DNA from: Pezizomycotina sp. ARF18
Lineage: Eukaryota; Ascomycota
NCBI GenBank assembly: GCA_002224055.1
Contig: AZLU01000023.1
Location: forward strand, 186,001 to 250,000
DNA length: 64,000 bases
Direction of reading: 5' to 3'
The notes beneath the pieces are model-generated. The model made no database searches. It was not told the DNA's origin and saw only the letters and a list, made by a program, of their open reading frames with translations. Made by a program: the position numbers and the translations under genes. Positions 24,977-39,081 of the stretch are shown here, one piece after another. Every line of letters begins with the position of its first letter. Position 1 is the stretch's first letter.

Positions 24977-25192
24977 AAATATGTATATGAGAAAGAAGAA
25001 GAAGCAGAAAGATGTCGAAGAAAGGGAAAGAAGTATTGACAGGAAGAGAAAAATAAAAAAATAAATAAAAAATAAATAAAAAAAAAAAATAAAAAAAAAA
25101 AATAAAAAAAAAGAAAAGAAAAGAAAAGGAAAAGAAAACTAATTTATCTGAAATGGGCAATAGCGACTGGAGAAAAAAAAAAAAAAAAAAAT
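24977..25192 (+). repeat. A/G-rich polypurine tract with A-runs
   Basis: More than 200 bases in which almost every base on the plus strand is A or G, ending in A-rich runs broken by single T bases. It lies between the unplaced gene above and the 3' end of the regulator below. No coding meaning is evident. Confidence 0.75.
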
Positions 25193-25608
25193 TCTTTGTA
25201 TATCACGACAAACGCCGATCTCCTCTTATATAAGTATATATCGTATACCGAAAAATAAAATAAATAAAATAAATATTCTTTTTATAAACCCTCTCACCAA
25301 ACATCATGAACAACGACAAACAACGACAAACAACAAAACGAACGAACAATTTTTCGCTTCCATGCTACCATCAACCTTTACCAATGCAGTTCGAACCAGG
25401 CAGGAAACAAACGAAGGACGATGAGAAGAAACAAACGAAAGTCATATGCAGAGGCCATGGACAGCGACATGAGGAGGAAACAAAGTGGACCAAACGAAAG
25501 GAAAGGATGCAAAATGGGTAAGGTAAGGGGTAATCGACAAAGAGGTTGAAAGGGGTGTTGGGGGGACGTTTCGAAGGACGGCGGAGGAGGGAGATCTGGG
25601 ACGGCGCA

Positions 25609-28600
25609 TCACATATCGACGTTCGACCTCGTCCTCTTGCGGCGGCCTTGAGCATCGACCAGGCTCCGGTGGCATCTCGAAGCCATTCGCCGCGTGTTCG
25701 CTAGCATCGACCTGCCCAGCACCTGTTTGATAGGGATGGGCGGAGCCTTCGCCTTTTGAGATCCCATCAGAGCAAACACCGGATCATCCCACAAGTTCCA
25801 AATGGGGTCCATGTACTCTTTGCCAGGAGTGGCGGCCGGCGGAGCCATCGAACCTGGGGTGTCGGCTTGGTGGAGTGGTGTGGCAAGCCAAACGAAGAGT
25901 CGTAAAGGAGGGAGCCGTCGTCGAGCGAAAGTCCGTTGAAGAAAGCTGAAGTGGTGGGGTCTGCATCGCCAGAGCCGCAGCCGTGGTCATCACAGCCTGG
26001 GTGACTCTTGGTGTGCCCGCGAGAGCTTCTGTAAGGGATTGCATGGGCGAGGAATAGAAGATGTTGGGGATTGGTGGTACTCGACTTCTCTCGATGAAGA
26101 CGCCTGCCGCGTCGATGAGGACGACGACGGAACTACAGTAGGGTAGAAGAGGCATAGCAGAGCCGGCTGGGGAAGGCTGTCTGTTGAAATGAAGGAAGAT
26201 GGAGAAGGATTTGTTGTTGTTGGTGCTGCTGGTGTTGTTGTTGTTGTTGATGATGATGATGATGCTGGCATTGGAGTTGGTGTTGCTGCTGCTGCTGCTG
26301 CTGTTGAGTTTTCTGTGGCGGCATAGGAAGCGGGGAGGTCTCAAAGGCAGGTCTGGAGCTATCAAAGGTGAACTTGAGCATTTCTTGTAGGTCATCGTGG
26401 CGCTCTTGTACCCAACTTTACCGAGAGCTGACATGTCCCGCAGGTCTCAAGACACATGTTACCGCGCGGAAGCCTTCTTCCTCCATTTCGCCAAGAGGCA
26501 TTGTCGCACTCCCGGTAATTGCCGCAGTACTGTCATCGTTCTGCGAAGGCGATGCCTGGGGTATTCGAGCTGCCAATGACATGACCCTGCGACCGTCTGG
26601 TTTCCCAAATCTGAAAAGGATCATTACGCCAGCCGACCACAGGGTACGTGTTCGCCCCAGGATTTATGTCCCACGCCATCATGCGACCCTCGCTTTAAAG
26701 CAAAGCGCGACGATGGCTTTTGCAGAAGTCGCGCAATCTTGGATAGAGAGGACATATTGGGGGTGTGTTGGCGGGAATGGAAACGGCCGGACGGTGGTCA
26801 CGAAGCGAGTATACCAGTACACCAGGTGAACGAACACGACGTCCATGTCGGCACCGTCGGCGCTCATATTGGAATCGTCGCGGGAAAGACTAAGCGAGGC
26901 GCCATGGGATTTGAGGCGAGCGAAAGTGAAAGCATGGGATCTGTATCGTAAGGAAGATGCATGTGCGGCGGGAGCTGTTGGTGCCATTGCTGTATCTGTC
27001 GGTGCGACTGGGCGATTTTCGAGACGGCCCCGCGTCTGTTCGTGGTGGTATATAGGATTGCAAGAACGCTGGAAAGGATTTTAGATATCTCTGCGAACGC
27101 GATGAATTTCGACATGGCAGTTGTTCCCCAGGAAGGCCAAGAAGGTAGTTCTTGGTCGTCACAAGATCGTCATCGAGGTCAGCCGGCATATCAGCATCGA
27201 TGTCTTCATCTCTCAGAGATTTCGGCAGTCCAGCAATCGCCGAGAAGGAATGGTCAAGGATATAGATAACCCAGAAGAGGCGCTTTCGTTCTTCAGTGAT
27301 GAGGGGATTGTAGGTGAATCGGCGGCTGTGACGATGCATACCAAGCTCCAGAGCAAGTTTACACATGCTGCCGGTCATCTGCAGCGCTAATGAGTCTTCC
27401 CAATTGCGACGTACCATTGCGTGAGAAGGGAATGGAATTGCAAGGTATGAAGGTCATTTCTTGAGAGCAGAAAATCATAACACTTCATGGCGGCGGCGAA
27501 AAAGGTCATGCCTTTCGCTGGACCACTAGGTTGAGAGATCAACTGCTCATGGCGGGCAGCTAACGCGAGTCAATGCAGAGATGGCTGGCCATAACGAGCT
27601 TCGGGGCTTGCTCGCCCTCCGGAACCGCGACCGTAGAACCCTCTTCTGCTGTTGGCCTTGACTCTTCGACATGATCCGCCTCTTCTCAGCGTAAAGCGCG
27701 TCGATATTTTCGAAGAAGGACGGCCGGTGAAATACAGGATAAACACCGCCCCAGAACTCAAGTAAAACTCTACAATCGCCTTGTCTCTCCAAACTCTGGT
27801 AGCTCGGTGAGCATCACCGTCAAAGTTTTTTCCTCGTCTGCCGATATTATGTCGATTGTATAGTCTTGTCATCGCTCTCAACCCTGAGAAGTTCGTCTCC
27901 TACCACTCTCTCCGTTTCTACACCTGTTAACCGTCTTTCTGCGCCAAACCTTTGCTGGGCAGTTCCAATGAAGAATATTCCGACGATGATCCATAAATCT
28001 TCCCGTTCCAGCCCTATCCAGGTTAATTCGTCCCACTTCGCGCACCACCGGTTCCTTCGCCGAATACTGCAGCCGTTTCCCACCCGCACTATCCACGGAC
28101 TGCTGGGAAAATCTCTTCTGGGGATCGCCCCTGTCTCCTCCGCATACACCGCGTTCTTCTGCGCAAGGGATGAGCGTAGCCTAAGTATTTGAGAGGATTG
28201 GTTTCTATTGTGCTCTTCGACTTCGTAAGCTCTGCCTCTAGCTGCCGTATACGTTCTTCTATGGCCTCAGTATAGCTGTGGCGGGCTGTGTCAGCGATTC
28301 GGGAACCTGAGAAGCTCACAAGTGGCGAGAAATACGTGTTTCGTTTTTTTATTGTGGAAGCGGGGAAGCAGAAAAAGTAGTCACACCTCTTGGGATACGA
28401 TTTTCGACTCAATTTCGCCGTGACGAGACACTGCAACCCTGCGGCAGTGCAGCGACTGCACTGATAACTTGTCAGAACGATTTCACTAGACGGAGAAGGA
28501 CAATTTAATTCCTGGATACTTACAGAAGGCACCAGACCGTCGCATTTGACCTTTTTCCTACAACGGAGCGTCAGTTTTCGGAACAGGATCCAGCAGTCAA

Positions 28601-28800
28601 AATACTACCGTTGAACAAGAAAACCGAAGCTTTTCCAACGCTTACCATCTGCACCGGTCGCAAGCTTGTGTCATCCTCCCTGTGCCGATTAGAGCTACCC
28701 TTTCCCGGTCTACATTTTGGCTTGTTGGGTTCGTCTGGCTTGGGCTCTGGCTCGGCCCGGTTTCCTCGGCGTCTACGTTCATGTCGGTCTCTGGCTCCAT
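25609..28800 (-). CDS. Zn(II)2Cys6 transcription regulator with fungal_trans domain and Gln/His tract
   Basis: A nuclear DNA-binding regulator. The N-terminus MEPETDMNVDAEETGPSQSP (ATG at 28800; an upstream in-frame ATG near 28989 is also possible) leads to a full zinc cluster split by two introns (about 28645-28558 and 28523-28461): ACDRCRWKKVKCDG, then CSRCTAAGLQC, giving C-X2-C-X6-C-X6-C-X2-C-X6-C. KLSRKSYPK and, after a third intron, YTEAIEERIRQLEAELTKS form the linker and coiled coil. The fungal_trans region shows VREVGRINLDRAGTGRFM, FWGGVYPVFHRPSFFENI, MCKLALELGMHRHS and EERKRLFWVIYILDHSF. A Gln/His tract and MDPIWNLWDDPVFALM near the end precede a basic tail. The LSRxxxPxxYTE linker is shared with the RosA/NosA-type group, so that kinship is possible. 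Frame displacements are present near 27900, 27720, 27100 and 26000. Confidence 0.85.
26210..26306 (-). repeat. Coding CAG/CAA/CAT microsatellite (poly-Gln/His)
   Basis: On the minus strand this reads a run of CAG and CAA codons, five CAT/CAC codons and more CAA/CAG codons, encoding mixed Gln and His inside the regulator at 25609-28800. Such tracts lie in the flexible C-terminal activation regions of fungal regulators and change length easily. Confidence 0.85.
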
Positions 28801-30484
28801 CGATGCAGCGGGAAGGAAGGTTGCTTCGAACACGTCTTGAATTTTTTTTTTTTTCTTTAGGTATTTTGCCGCTTCGTTTTCCTTACTACGACCTAGGCTT
28901 GTTATTTTTCTCGGAGATTCTTCAATGGGTGGCGAGTCTTCGGAACAGGACCAAAGGAAATTAGCAATGCGGCGAAAGAACCTATTCAAAATAAGGACTC
29001 GGTATACGTTTCTGCCTCTTCCCTCTCTTGGTCGGTTTTATAGTCGATTTATTTGGACTTCTTTCTCGACACATTCTTGGATATCTCAGATAATTATATT
29101 CAAGAGGAGAATTTACCGTTTATTTAATGCTCTAAATGGTTGATATTGATATACGGTAAGTTCCTTTCCTTCCCCGCTAATAGTTACCTCAGAAGCCCGC
29201 CGCCGCGAAAAAGAAAGGTCGTTTGTATCAAACTAATTAAAAGCTTCTTTTTGTCATTTAATTACCCTAATCTGAAAGGTATTGTTTTTTTTTTTTTTTT
29301 TTTTTTTTTTTTTCTTTCTTTTTTTCTTTTTTAAAAATTTCCTTTTTGCTTTTCTCTCTCTCTTCTTTTCTTCTTCTTCTTCAATGCCAATTTTTATTAT
29401 TATTTACTTTTTAATATTACTTTTATTCCAAAAATAACTCCACGTTGGGTGGGTGCATATTACATTCCCCCTTTTTTTTTTATTCCCTCCTGTTGCTCTC
29501 AAAGGGGTAGAAAAAATCATGCTTTTTCTCGTTCGAAATTGCAAACAATTACGTACATCTCGTCGCCAGCTTGCTGCGCCCGTTTCCATGTTCATGAAAC
29601 GAAATTAGAGCCCTCGCTCATCATAAATTGTTATTGGAGACGAAACCCTCTCCTCCGGGTAGTTGTTAACTCTTTTTCCTGCAGGTACGAAATGGCGCCT
29701 GAGGGGCTTGCTAGGGAGCTCATAGAGATAGATAGATTTTTTATTTATCTTTATTTATTGTTCCTGAGCTTTACTTTGCTGGATAAGGGGGATCTTGCTC
29801 GAGCGACGTTGACCCTTGGGTTCGTTTAAAAACCACGCAGCGCAAAGTACGCAGAGGTGGTACTTTAGGATGGCTAGTAAGTGTGTGGGATATCTACGTG
29901 TCTTACTTACTTTCCCCGAGGAAAATGAATAGCGAAACAGCCCTGCTCGACAGAAAAAAAAAAAAAAAAAAAAAAAAAAGAAAAAAAGAAAGAAAGAAAA
30001 AGCAAAAGATAAAAAAAAAAAAGACGAAGACGAAGCTAAACTAACCCCAAGCTTTTATATCTTCGTCGAAAGGAAGCAACCACTCGGCGGTTTGATCTTT
30101 AGGAAGCGAAGCAAAAAAAAATTAATAAATCAAAACGCCCAAATACGGCATACGACAAACATATCCTGGTCGGATCGAATATAGATGGGAAAAAGGATTG
30201 AAGAGAGAGAGAAACAAAAAAAAAAAAAAAAAAGAAAAGAAAAGGTTCGACAATAAGTTCCCCTGGACGTCGGCAGAGTGGAACGGTACTACGAGGGGTT
30301 AGGATGCTGAATATCGCGTGGATATTTTTTCTCCGGGAGTCGAGGGGTTGACGGGCTGACGAATCATGACATGGAGGCAAACAGAATCGAATAAAAATAA
30401 AACAGGATGAATGGGTCAAGGTCAGCGGATGAGGCAAGTCCTAGATTTCAAGACAAGGTGAGTTTAGAAAAGCCCTTCACGAGG

Positions 30485-30512
<28 letters not shown>
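30485..30512. repeat. (CT)n microsatellite
   Basis: About fourteen uninterrupted CT units within the gene-poor region. Confidence 0.9.
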
Positions 30513-30516
<4 letters not shown>

Positions 30517-33500
30517 CTCAAATTTTAAATCTCAGGTTAAATGCAAGAAAAAAGGAAAGAAAAACTTTCTCAAGCCAGAAGCTGGGGAAAGCATCGGTGT
30601 CAATTTCCTAATGCGCCTAAACTTGCACTAGCAATAATCCGCTTCTGAGATCAAACCACATTCGCGATATATATACGGAGAAAAATTGTGTGGAAGAAGA
30701 AAATAAGATTATATATATATTAAAAAAGAAAAAAAAAAAAAAAGCAACTTGCTGTGGCTCACCGGCCGAAAAATTATTAACAATATTCATGAGTGGCTTT
30801 TGATTCCGTATACTATCACCAAATTCAGATTTTTTCCGCCAAATATTTTAATTAAAACTGCAGAGTTAACTACTTTTATTTATCGGCCTGAAGATTGCAT
30901 TATTATTGCATTATCAGAGCCGGTGAGTTATATTTTCACCGAACGTCAGATACCGGACTAACGATTTTCGGGAGAGGGCTGTCCAGTGTTTGGTAACTTG
31001 CCAACGGGCGGCTAATCGTATCGGTCGAAATACGCCTTTGTCACGGTAGTATTTGACCAGCCTAATGCCGCGAATCACTGTGCGTCAGTTTTCAGATTCC
31101 TGACTCAGGCGGAATTTAGAGATGATCCCTTCCGATTTGTGCCTACCCGCAACACTATCTCTGCGTCGAAGCTAATGCGATTCGACCGACGGGTAATTTT
31201 ATAGCTTGCAGGCTGAGCCCGTTAAGGCAAGTATCTGATCTTTTCAATATTGATCAGGAAAATTTCCCTCGAGATGAGCTGGACTTCGACGGTCTCTACT
31301 AGAACAGTTCGCAAGTAACGCTAAATTACTCGCACTCTTCAATTGTGACCTTTCTCGTTACGGCGTTCGTTTTTACGGCACATCGGCAGCTATATATTTA
31401 CTTTTCCTGCTATCTTCAATATCACGCCAACACTTAAGATCAACATAAGCTCAACGCCAAGGTATTATTTAATATCACATTAAACTTTGTTCATGATAGT
31501 TGAGGTCTTATATCGACGGTTGGCGGAAGATGTATTACTATAATATATAGCGTAGGCACTACTCAAGCTTATCACGCGACTTGCGGTACCCCAATAAACT
31601 ATCGAAGAAGAGGAAATCGGTGGTTCTATTAGTCATCTTCTAGGTCTAATTTCCAATCAGAATATACAGGCCACGATCAAGCCTTGAGTTATTGATACAA
31701 GGTCTGCTGTCTTACCCCGATTATTTAGACAGCCGAATAATTCACCCAAATGTTGAATCCCAACTAGAAGTTTCGATCAGACTCGGCTGGCAACGGTGCC
31801 CCGACGATTAAAATTAGACGAGATAAAAGCTCAGCCAGGGTATACTTTTTACGGTGCCGGGGAATCCCAGCTAATTGCTTCGGCACGGGAGTGATGCCTA
31901 CGATAGTGGAAATTTGCGGTCGGCGATCGCGTGCGACGAAGAGCACTCTTGGATTATTACTGCACGTTGTAGATCGTGTTCGCGAACGCTCAACTGCAGG
32001 CCACAGTGCGCTTTTAACGTAAAATATTCCCACTATTTCTTGTGCGCACAATGCGCCGTTTTTAAAAGAAAGTGTGGAGTATCTCACAGCCACCTCCTGC
32101 TCTCCGCGCAATGCACATTATAATTTTAAACCCTATACAGATAGTGGAGCTCTTTTTACTGGCGTTCGCTGCATCCGCGTAAACTAAGTAAGAGACAATA
32201 ATAACGTTCAACTAAGAAATTGACGAAATTTGCGATATCAAAGTTTTTCTCGTTCTCTATATAATTTCGGACGATAGTGGGGGTTTTTGTTTACTTATTT
32301 CATTCTACTATATATTTCTTTCCTTGATAGCGCCTTAAGAACTATTTTTAGCACGAACAAATTTCGCTTCGAAATCGAAATCCGATTATCTGCACCACCT
32401 ATATAGTCAGGTACGGTGCAAATTACGCCAAGATATAGCGCCCGTTTATATATTTTCTTCTTTTTTGACAGTGTTGATCTATCAGTTCTCTCTCGAGTCT
32501 CAAGCCTCCTCGCGGTTGTGGAGGCTGTGAACCAATCTTTAATCAAAAATGACGAAGAAAAATTAAATTATACCTTTAAGTATACTTAAAAAGGGAAAAA
32601 TATTGAATATTTCCTGTTCCTGAATACTCTCTGATTGCTCGCGAAACAATACTCGACAGACCACGTGCCGACAGACTGGGAGGTCACCCACTAAAACATC
32701 TGATGTTTGCGAGAGCGTAAAAAACAGGGAAGACATTAGCGACAAAAAAGCTTGATATAATTTTTTTCCTTTAGGTCCTTAGTCTTTCACTCCCGAACGA
32801 ACTTTGTCTATACTTCTAAGGCTTCCAAGGGGCTTGAGGTTTACGTACGCGTCTTACGTGGACACTGCAAGCAAGCATCCGTTTTCGTACAATGGCTTTT
32901 TTTTTTTTCTGGGACTTGTTGGAGCTTGCCCCTGAATCGTCCAATATTCTTCTTACTAAGAGCATTTAACTTTAGTTTCTTGTTTTTGTTGCACCTGAGC
33001 CGCGTTTTAACAAGGGGGGTTTTGCTCGCTTCCAATCGGAGGCAAATCGTGACAAACCTCTTACCGTTTTTTCTTCCCGGCATTACCAAAGCTTGACTTT
33101 GTATATGATTTCTTTTTTCCTTTTTGGACGATACTACAGAACGAGCGAAAACAAAGGGAAAAAAAAAGAAAGAAAGCAAGAAATAAGGGGGCTGCGGGTT
33201 CGATATGTTGCTAAACATTCCGACAACACACCCCTTCATCACGAGACCCCGGTATCGGAATATCCCATCCTCGATTCAAGACAGCAGTAAGCGCCTGATA
33301 TCTTGGGAGTCTCGAGTCTCGGCTCCGGGACGCACGTACGCAGGACGTGCTCATTGGCAGGGAGGCAGTTTAAAACCCACTAAAATCTAAAATCTGGAAA
33401 AAAAAAAATAATAATATAATAAAAAAAAAAAAAAATGGAGCCTGATGACGAATACCCGCCTTAAATCAATGGAAAAATAAAGCTTCAAGCTTCCTATCGC

Positions 33501-33827
33501 GGCGTGTTTCCCGGCGTTTCACGTTAATGGATTATCTACGTACTCAAACTCGGCCAAGCTTAAAAGCTCCACAAGATCAAGTTCCAGCAAGCTAAAAGCA
33601 CCCACATTATATTAGACCTTGCCGATACGAGAAAGACATATTTTGAAGCACTTTTTTTTTGGTCAGATCAGAAAATCGTCACGAAGGTAATAAAATAATG
33701 CCGGTTGCCGGTTTATACGATAGACGTCTAAGAGGCGGCCAGTGGTATTATTCAAAGTTCAGAGAGATTCAGAACATCTACACCTTCAGAGTTCGAAAAA
33801 TTTGCGCAGAGTAGTACGCGTCTTCTC

Positions 33828-33851
33828 TTTTCTCTCTCTCTCTCTCTCTCT
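33828..33851. repeat. (TC)n microsatellite followed by poly-T
   Basis: About ten TC units followed directly by an 11-nt T run. Confidence 0.85.
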
Positions 33852-36800
33852 TTTTTTTTTTTCCTTTCCGAACCTAGATACATATCGAGCTAGAACGCCG
33901 AGACCAAGAGGACGCAATCTGTTGTGATATCTTGAGTCGGACGGAAACCCTCTTCTATACGTTTATCTTGGCGTACACGATGTTGCCTGATTTTACTGGC
34001 TTGGTGACACTTCTCGTTAGACAAAATATTTAGCGCCAAGGTACACCAGTTGACTCTCTTGTGTCATGTAAACTGAACTGCAGGTATCTCCTTAGGGGAA
34101 AGCAGTGTGCCTCTATGATCGGCTCACAAAGAGTGGATCCATAGGACTGGAAAAACTTTAATTCGAGCAAAAAACAGTGTCTGCCGCACAGTCCATACGG
34201 GGCGTCCTGTGATCCAAGCTGCGCTAAAACAGCTCAGCGGACGCGTGTAAGCTGATCTGCTTTTTAATATATATTTTACGGGATTGAATTGCTGAAAACA
34301 GCCCATCAAATGCGACAGGAAAAAAAAGAAAAAAAAAAGAAGAAAGAAAACTCGTCTGAGCGTTTTCAACGACCTAGTTTTTCCGTAGTCTCTCCGTGTC
34401 CCAAAAAAAAAATACTTTTGCATCGCCTTTGTTCCTGAGTACAAGTACGGAATAGGACAAAGTCACAATGATTGTCGATTTTTTTATTTTTTTTTTTATT
34501 TTTTTTTTTATTCTTTTTGTTTTTCAGTCCTTTAACAGGCAACGTCTGTTTTTTCTCCTCGAGAGCCTGATTCCCCTGTGTGACACGCAAGCCGCACCAT
34601 TTTTAGCGGACATGCAGCCGGTACACCGAGAACTTGGCATTCCGTTCAATTGTCTTGAAAATTCAACCAATAGAACGGAGATCATTGGAATTCCAGGTCG
34701 GTAGCAGGGGTAAGATCTATCGAGGAGAATAATCAACCGAGTGCATGTGGTGACATGCGCCCGAATAATACGTCCCCAAGCTTTGCGAACGAATATGTTC
34801 TCGCTACCGTTGTAGGCCATTTTCTTGACCTCTAGCTCCGGTACGAAGCATATTAGTATGATATTCATCAAGCTACGATATTATGAAATCAAGTCAACAT
34901 CACTTATGATTTTTCTCTTCAGAAAAGCCTATTTCTTTGAACCTTCCTGATCGTCTTGTTTGTTAGAACTTGGCTAAGTTTTGTTCGTAGGTCCAGGGTA
35001 TTACCGCGTTTCTCACAAATCGAGAGCAAATCAACGTGCTCTTCGGGCTGCAATAACCCGGCCTGAAGATACGAGCTAAGTTACGGGATCCTGGCATGAT
35101 TTCTACTTTTACAGGGCTACTTACGACTGCTAACGCTTCGGGGAGATGAGATCCGAGATTAGGGTTTGAAAAATAAGCCAGACAGGGTACTACTGAGAGG
35201 GAACTTGTATGTCTCAACCTCTGTTAGCGTTGAAAGTCACTCATCGACAGAGTTTCGTAGGGCTTACGAGGCTATGACTGGCTACGCGGCATAACGGAGA
35301 ATCCCATCACTGACACCGCGTACAGTCCATAACTAGCTCAATCAAACGGATACGCTAAAGGACCCTGGCTCATATTTATACTATACTATAATTTAAACCA
35401 TGCATGAGATTATCTGAGGCATCCAGATGAGACAATTTGCGTAACGCTCAATAATATTTGAGTGAAAAACAATGTGCGGCACGGACAGACCTCCCACCAA
35501 CATTCTTTGACCTCGGAAAATTAATACTTCCTTTACTACCCGCAGAAAATACATAGCTATATTCGTGCATCCAAGGAAGGTGCTAAAAATAACCATTGCT
35601 GATATAACTGGCTATATACTCAGCTGCTCACTAACGCATACGTAAGCTTTAACGATGTCGGAACACCTTGTTGATATGCACTATATTTATAGCTATTCTT
35701 ACGAGTTTAAATTTTGGGATATACATATATATCATTAGTGTTCTAGTAGGACTAAGACATCTCGCAGTTTCTTGTTATTCGAACCCGCTGGCAGTAGATA
35801 GTAACACTGTCCACCTGCTGCCTTGTTGAAAGCGCTCGCTTGTCGCTCGGTAAAAGAAATGTAACTTTACAGCCCTATGAGCCTCTTTTCGCGAACCGGA
35901 TGTTTCATACACGAGGCTTGTGAAGTACGAAAGCCTCCATCGCTTGCACAGCCGAGTCCCTTGTGGCATAGCTTCTAAAAACAGTAGTATAATGCGACAC
36001 ACTCTAAATTTTCAGAGCCATGGTTATCTGAAAAATATACTCGGTCATGTGGCAAATTGTGAAAGATTTTTGGCATGGATCGGTGAATCTCTTGACGCTC
36101 CGATGGAAGCCGAGTAAAGTGACGTAGTTCGCTACAGTGAAGCTTGTGGTCACCTGGATCATCAAGCATTTAGCGGTAAAATATTTTCCTATCTACCACT
36201 TCGATATCTTTTAACTGCTGTGGCAGACTATAGACGTGATAATCTAATTGTGATGCTAGTGCAAGTCACTTTTCAAAAATGGTGAAATTGCTATTCCTAA
36301 GATTGTTATACGTGTATTTTTTGAATTTGTCCTTCGGAATCGAGTTATCTTCGGGAAATGAATCAAGTATCCTCTGTTACTTTTGAATCTTTTGGACCTG
36401 GAAGTTATTTGGGCTTCTAGAATTGATTCTGCTATCATGCCTATAAATTGCTTACGCTCTTAGGAGTTCACCACTTACCTCGAGTATGTAAGTAGTGTAT
36501 ATATGGGTCATTGGCGCGATCGTACAATGGTGATATCCTTGCGCCCTGTTGCAACTATACGATGGATCCCGAAGCTGCAAAGGACGGAAGGTCGAAGTTG
36601 CGAACGTAATATTCTACGCTCGAGAACAGTATTTATCGAGGTGGGGTATTTCGAGACGGGCGGATACTATCCTGTTTTTCTCTAAAGCCAATCCCTCTGA
36701 CCAATAGAGGCATATCATCTGCAACTATCCGCTTCATCACCAAGTTCGCTTTCCCGCAATGTAAAACCAGGAATCTGAAGACGACTGTAGAATGTATCTA

Positions 36801-39081
36801 AATCGACTTATGAGAAGTTTGCAAGGTGTCTGCTGAAACCTCTTCCATGCTTCTACCTGTTGTTAATAGTTAAGTTTTATATGGAATTTGTTTGTTCGCA
36901 GCAATATTGATCTACCCAACCGCCATGTTCCACTCGCTAAATACTAACTGTTATTCTAGCAGAACTTTACATATGTGCATCCTACTTTGATAATAGGCTC
37001 CCTCGCTATGATTTGCCCGTGCGTGTTGACGGCCCGGTAGGCGGCCCAGTAGGGCTTGAAATGGGCCTGGTCTACATCCTACCTATCAGGAGGGCAATAA
37101 TATCTTATTTGCAGGCCAAATACACCTTAACATACGCTTTCAAGTCCCTGAGACTTCTTTAAGGGTTAAAATGGATAAGTGACAACTACTAGAGCAGTTA
37201 TCGCGAACCGTGATCTTGTAGGCATTGAAGCTCCTAAAGCCTACAAGGTTATAGGAGTATTTTTTATTTAAAAGGTTATCAGTGATATTAGATGAACAAC
37301 CAGACTTATTCTTGGGCGTATTGGATAGGATATGTAGTATAGATTACACGATGTTGATTCTAGCTAGGGTTCATAGCAATTTACTCCTCAGAAACTTGGC
37401 TCCGCGTCGTATTTGCGAGGCATTTGGGCGGGGCCGGTGCATCACTTCGGAAGCGGAGCTCTAGCGGCAAGATCACCAGTACAAGCATAAGTGGTATAAA
37501 CTCCTAAAGTTGGCAGCAAGGCAAACAAAAATATAATTTTTCCTCTTCCCCTCATAAGCTAGCGATTCTTGCACTCGCCGTTGACATAGATTGGATGACA
37601 AGGTCTGGGAGAATGCACACCCGAAAGGTCAAAGAGTCAATAGGAAGGAAAGGAAATTTTTCGGGCACACCGACAGTGGATTTTAACACTCTGGAGTATT
37701 TTTCCTTTTCTTGAACAATCTAAGGGGTTTGAGGAGAATTTATAACAGCCTGGATTTATTCTATAGTCAACTTGCTTTGCGTGCGTATCTCGAGTGGTCC
37801 CGAGATTTCGAGAAGAAAGAATAGATGTTGGATATAGCCATTTGATTATACGCTTCGCCATCAAACTCTTGAGGATGAGATTTAGAAAATACCAGCGCAC
37901 TACAGGCGAAGACACTTGCGTCAAGACCGGCACTTTTAAAACGGATCATCAAGAGCGCGGGAAATTCTCTGAGCTGTACTGTCGTGATATTGTGAGCGAA
38001 TTTAAAAGCGGGCGGCCGTTTTTTCTTGCGCCATTCTGTTCTCTCTTGCCTCCACATTTTTGTCACCAAATTTAAGCGAGAGCCGGTCGGTCCAATTTGA
38101 GAACAACCCAGCCCGATTTCAAATTTTCTTTCCGTTTTTAGACACGGATCGGTTCAGCAACCGACCGCTTTGTTCAACGCTCATCCACGGCCACGAAGTG
38201 GCTCGGAACTGGAAAAAATATATGGAGAAATAGTAAACCCGACCCTGAATCAATTGGAGGGAAGAGTAAGCAGACTTAGCTAGCAGGTTTTGATTAACTA
38301 TTCGACCCTCCAATTGAAACCATTGACTTACTGTATCGTGTCCATTCCGCTTTTCAAATTTTCTTCGCTTTTATTTTCTTTCTTTTAGTTTTTGTTAGAA
38401 GTCTCTTGCAGGATCAGCGATTGTTTTTTTTTTTTTTTTTTTTTTTTTCGAAATCACTTTCGTATTACAAAAGCGGAGCATGTACTTATCCATCTTATCT
38501 GATCGTGAATCATACAGGGGCAATTGTTTCCCAAATTTGAACCGCTGTGTAATTAATATTAAGTATATCTAGCCGGAGCTCTGTATAACAACATATACAT
38601 GCATCAAAGTATGAATCAGACGCTAATGGAGTTCTTGTAAGATCAGTCCATTCTTTATTGAATATGAATAACATAACGTTAAGGGGAAAGGCCTGTTTGA
38701 AGTACTCATTCTACCGTTATTCATGGTTCAACTTCAGATCGCTCGCTAAATTCAAAGGCTTCCGACAATTTCTTGGACATTTTTTTTTTCATTCATTAAA
38801 GTTACGAACGCTTTAGTAAGGAGAGGACAAACCCATATCTTAGAGGAAACTAATTTTCTTAATTCTCAATTAACGGTTATAATCGTTTCGAAGGATATAC
38901 GATTCTTTTTAGGAACAGATTGCGCAATTGCTAGAAAAAATATATTTAATCAATCATACGTGTCTATCATAATACATCAAACATTTTTTTTTTTTTAATC
39001 GAAAAAATCACACTACTCAAAGCAATGCCACTAAAACGAATGCCTACTAACAAACCAAAGTACCTTAACAACACCACTCAA

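Larger units (their letters stand above)
28801..39081. other. Ten-kilobase gene-poor, homopolymer-rich region
   Basis: I found no supported gene. It holds many T or A runs (29284-29313, 29954-29979, 38424-38448), CT microsatellites (30485-30512, 33828-33851) and short frames of AT-rich codons. Frames at 31764-32111 (minus strand) and 34524-34871 (minus strand) have no motifs. No terminal repeats, reverse transcriptase or transposase motif is visible. Confidence 0.5.

Noticed and set aside
31041-31203. Open plus-strand stretch with protein-like composition
   Set aside because: Only about 55 codons, preceded by stops, no motif and no splice signals.
28801-39081. Search for transposon or virus-like remnants in the gene desert
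   Set aside because: No terminal repeats, target-site duplications or enzyme motifs were visible by eye.
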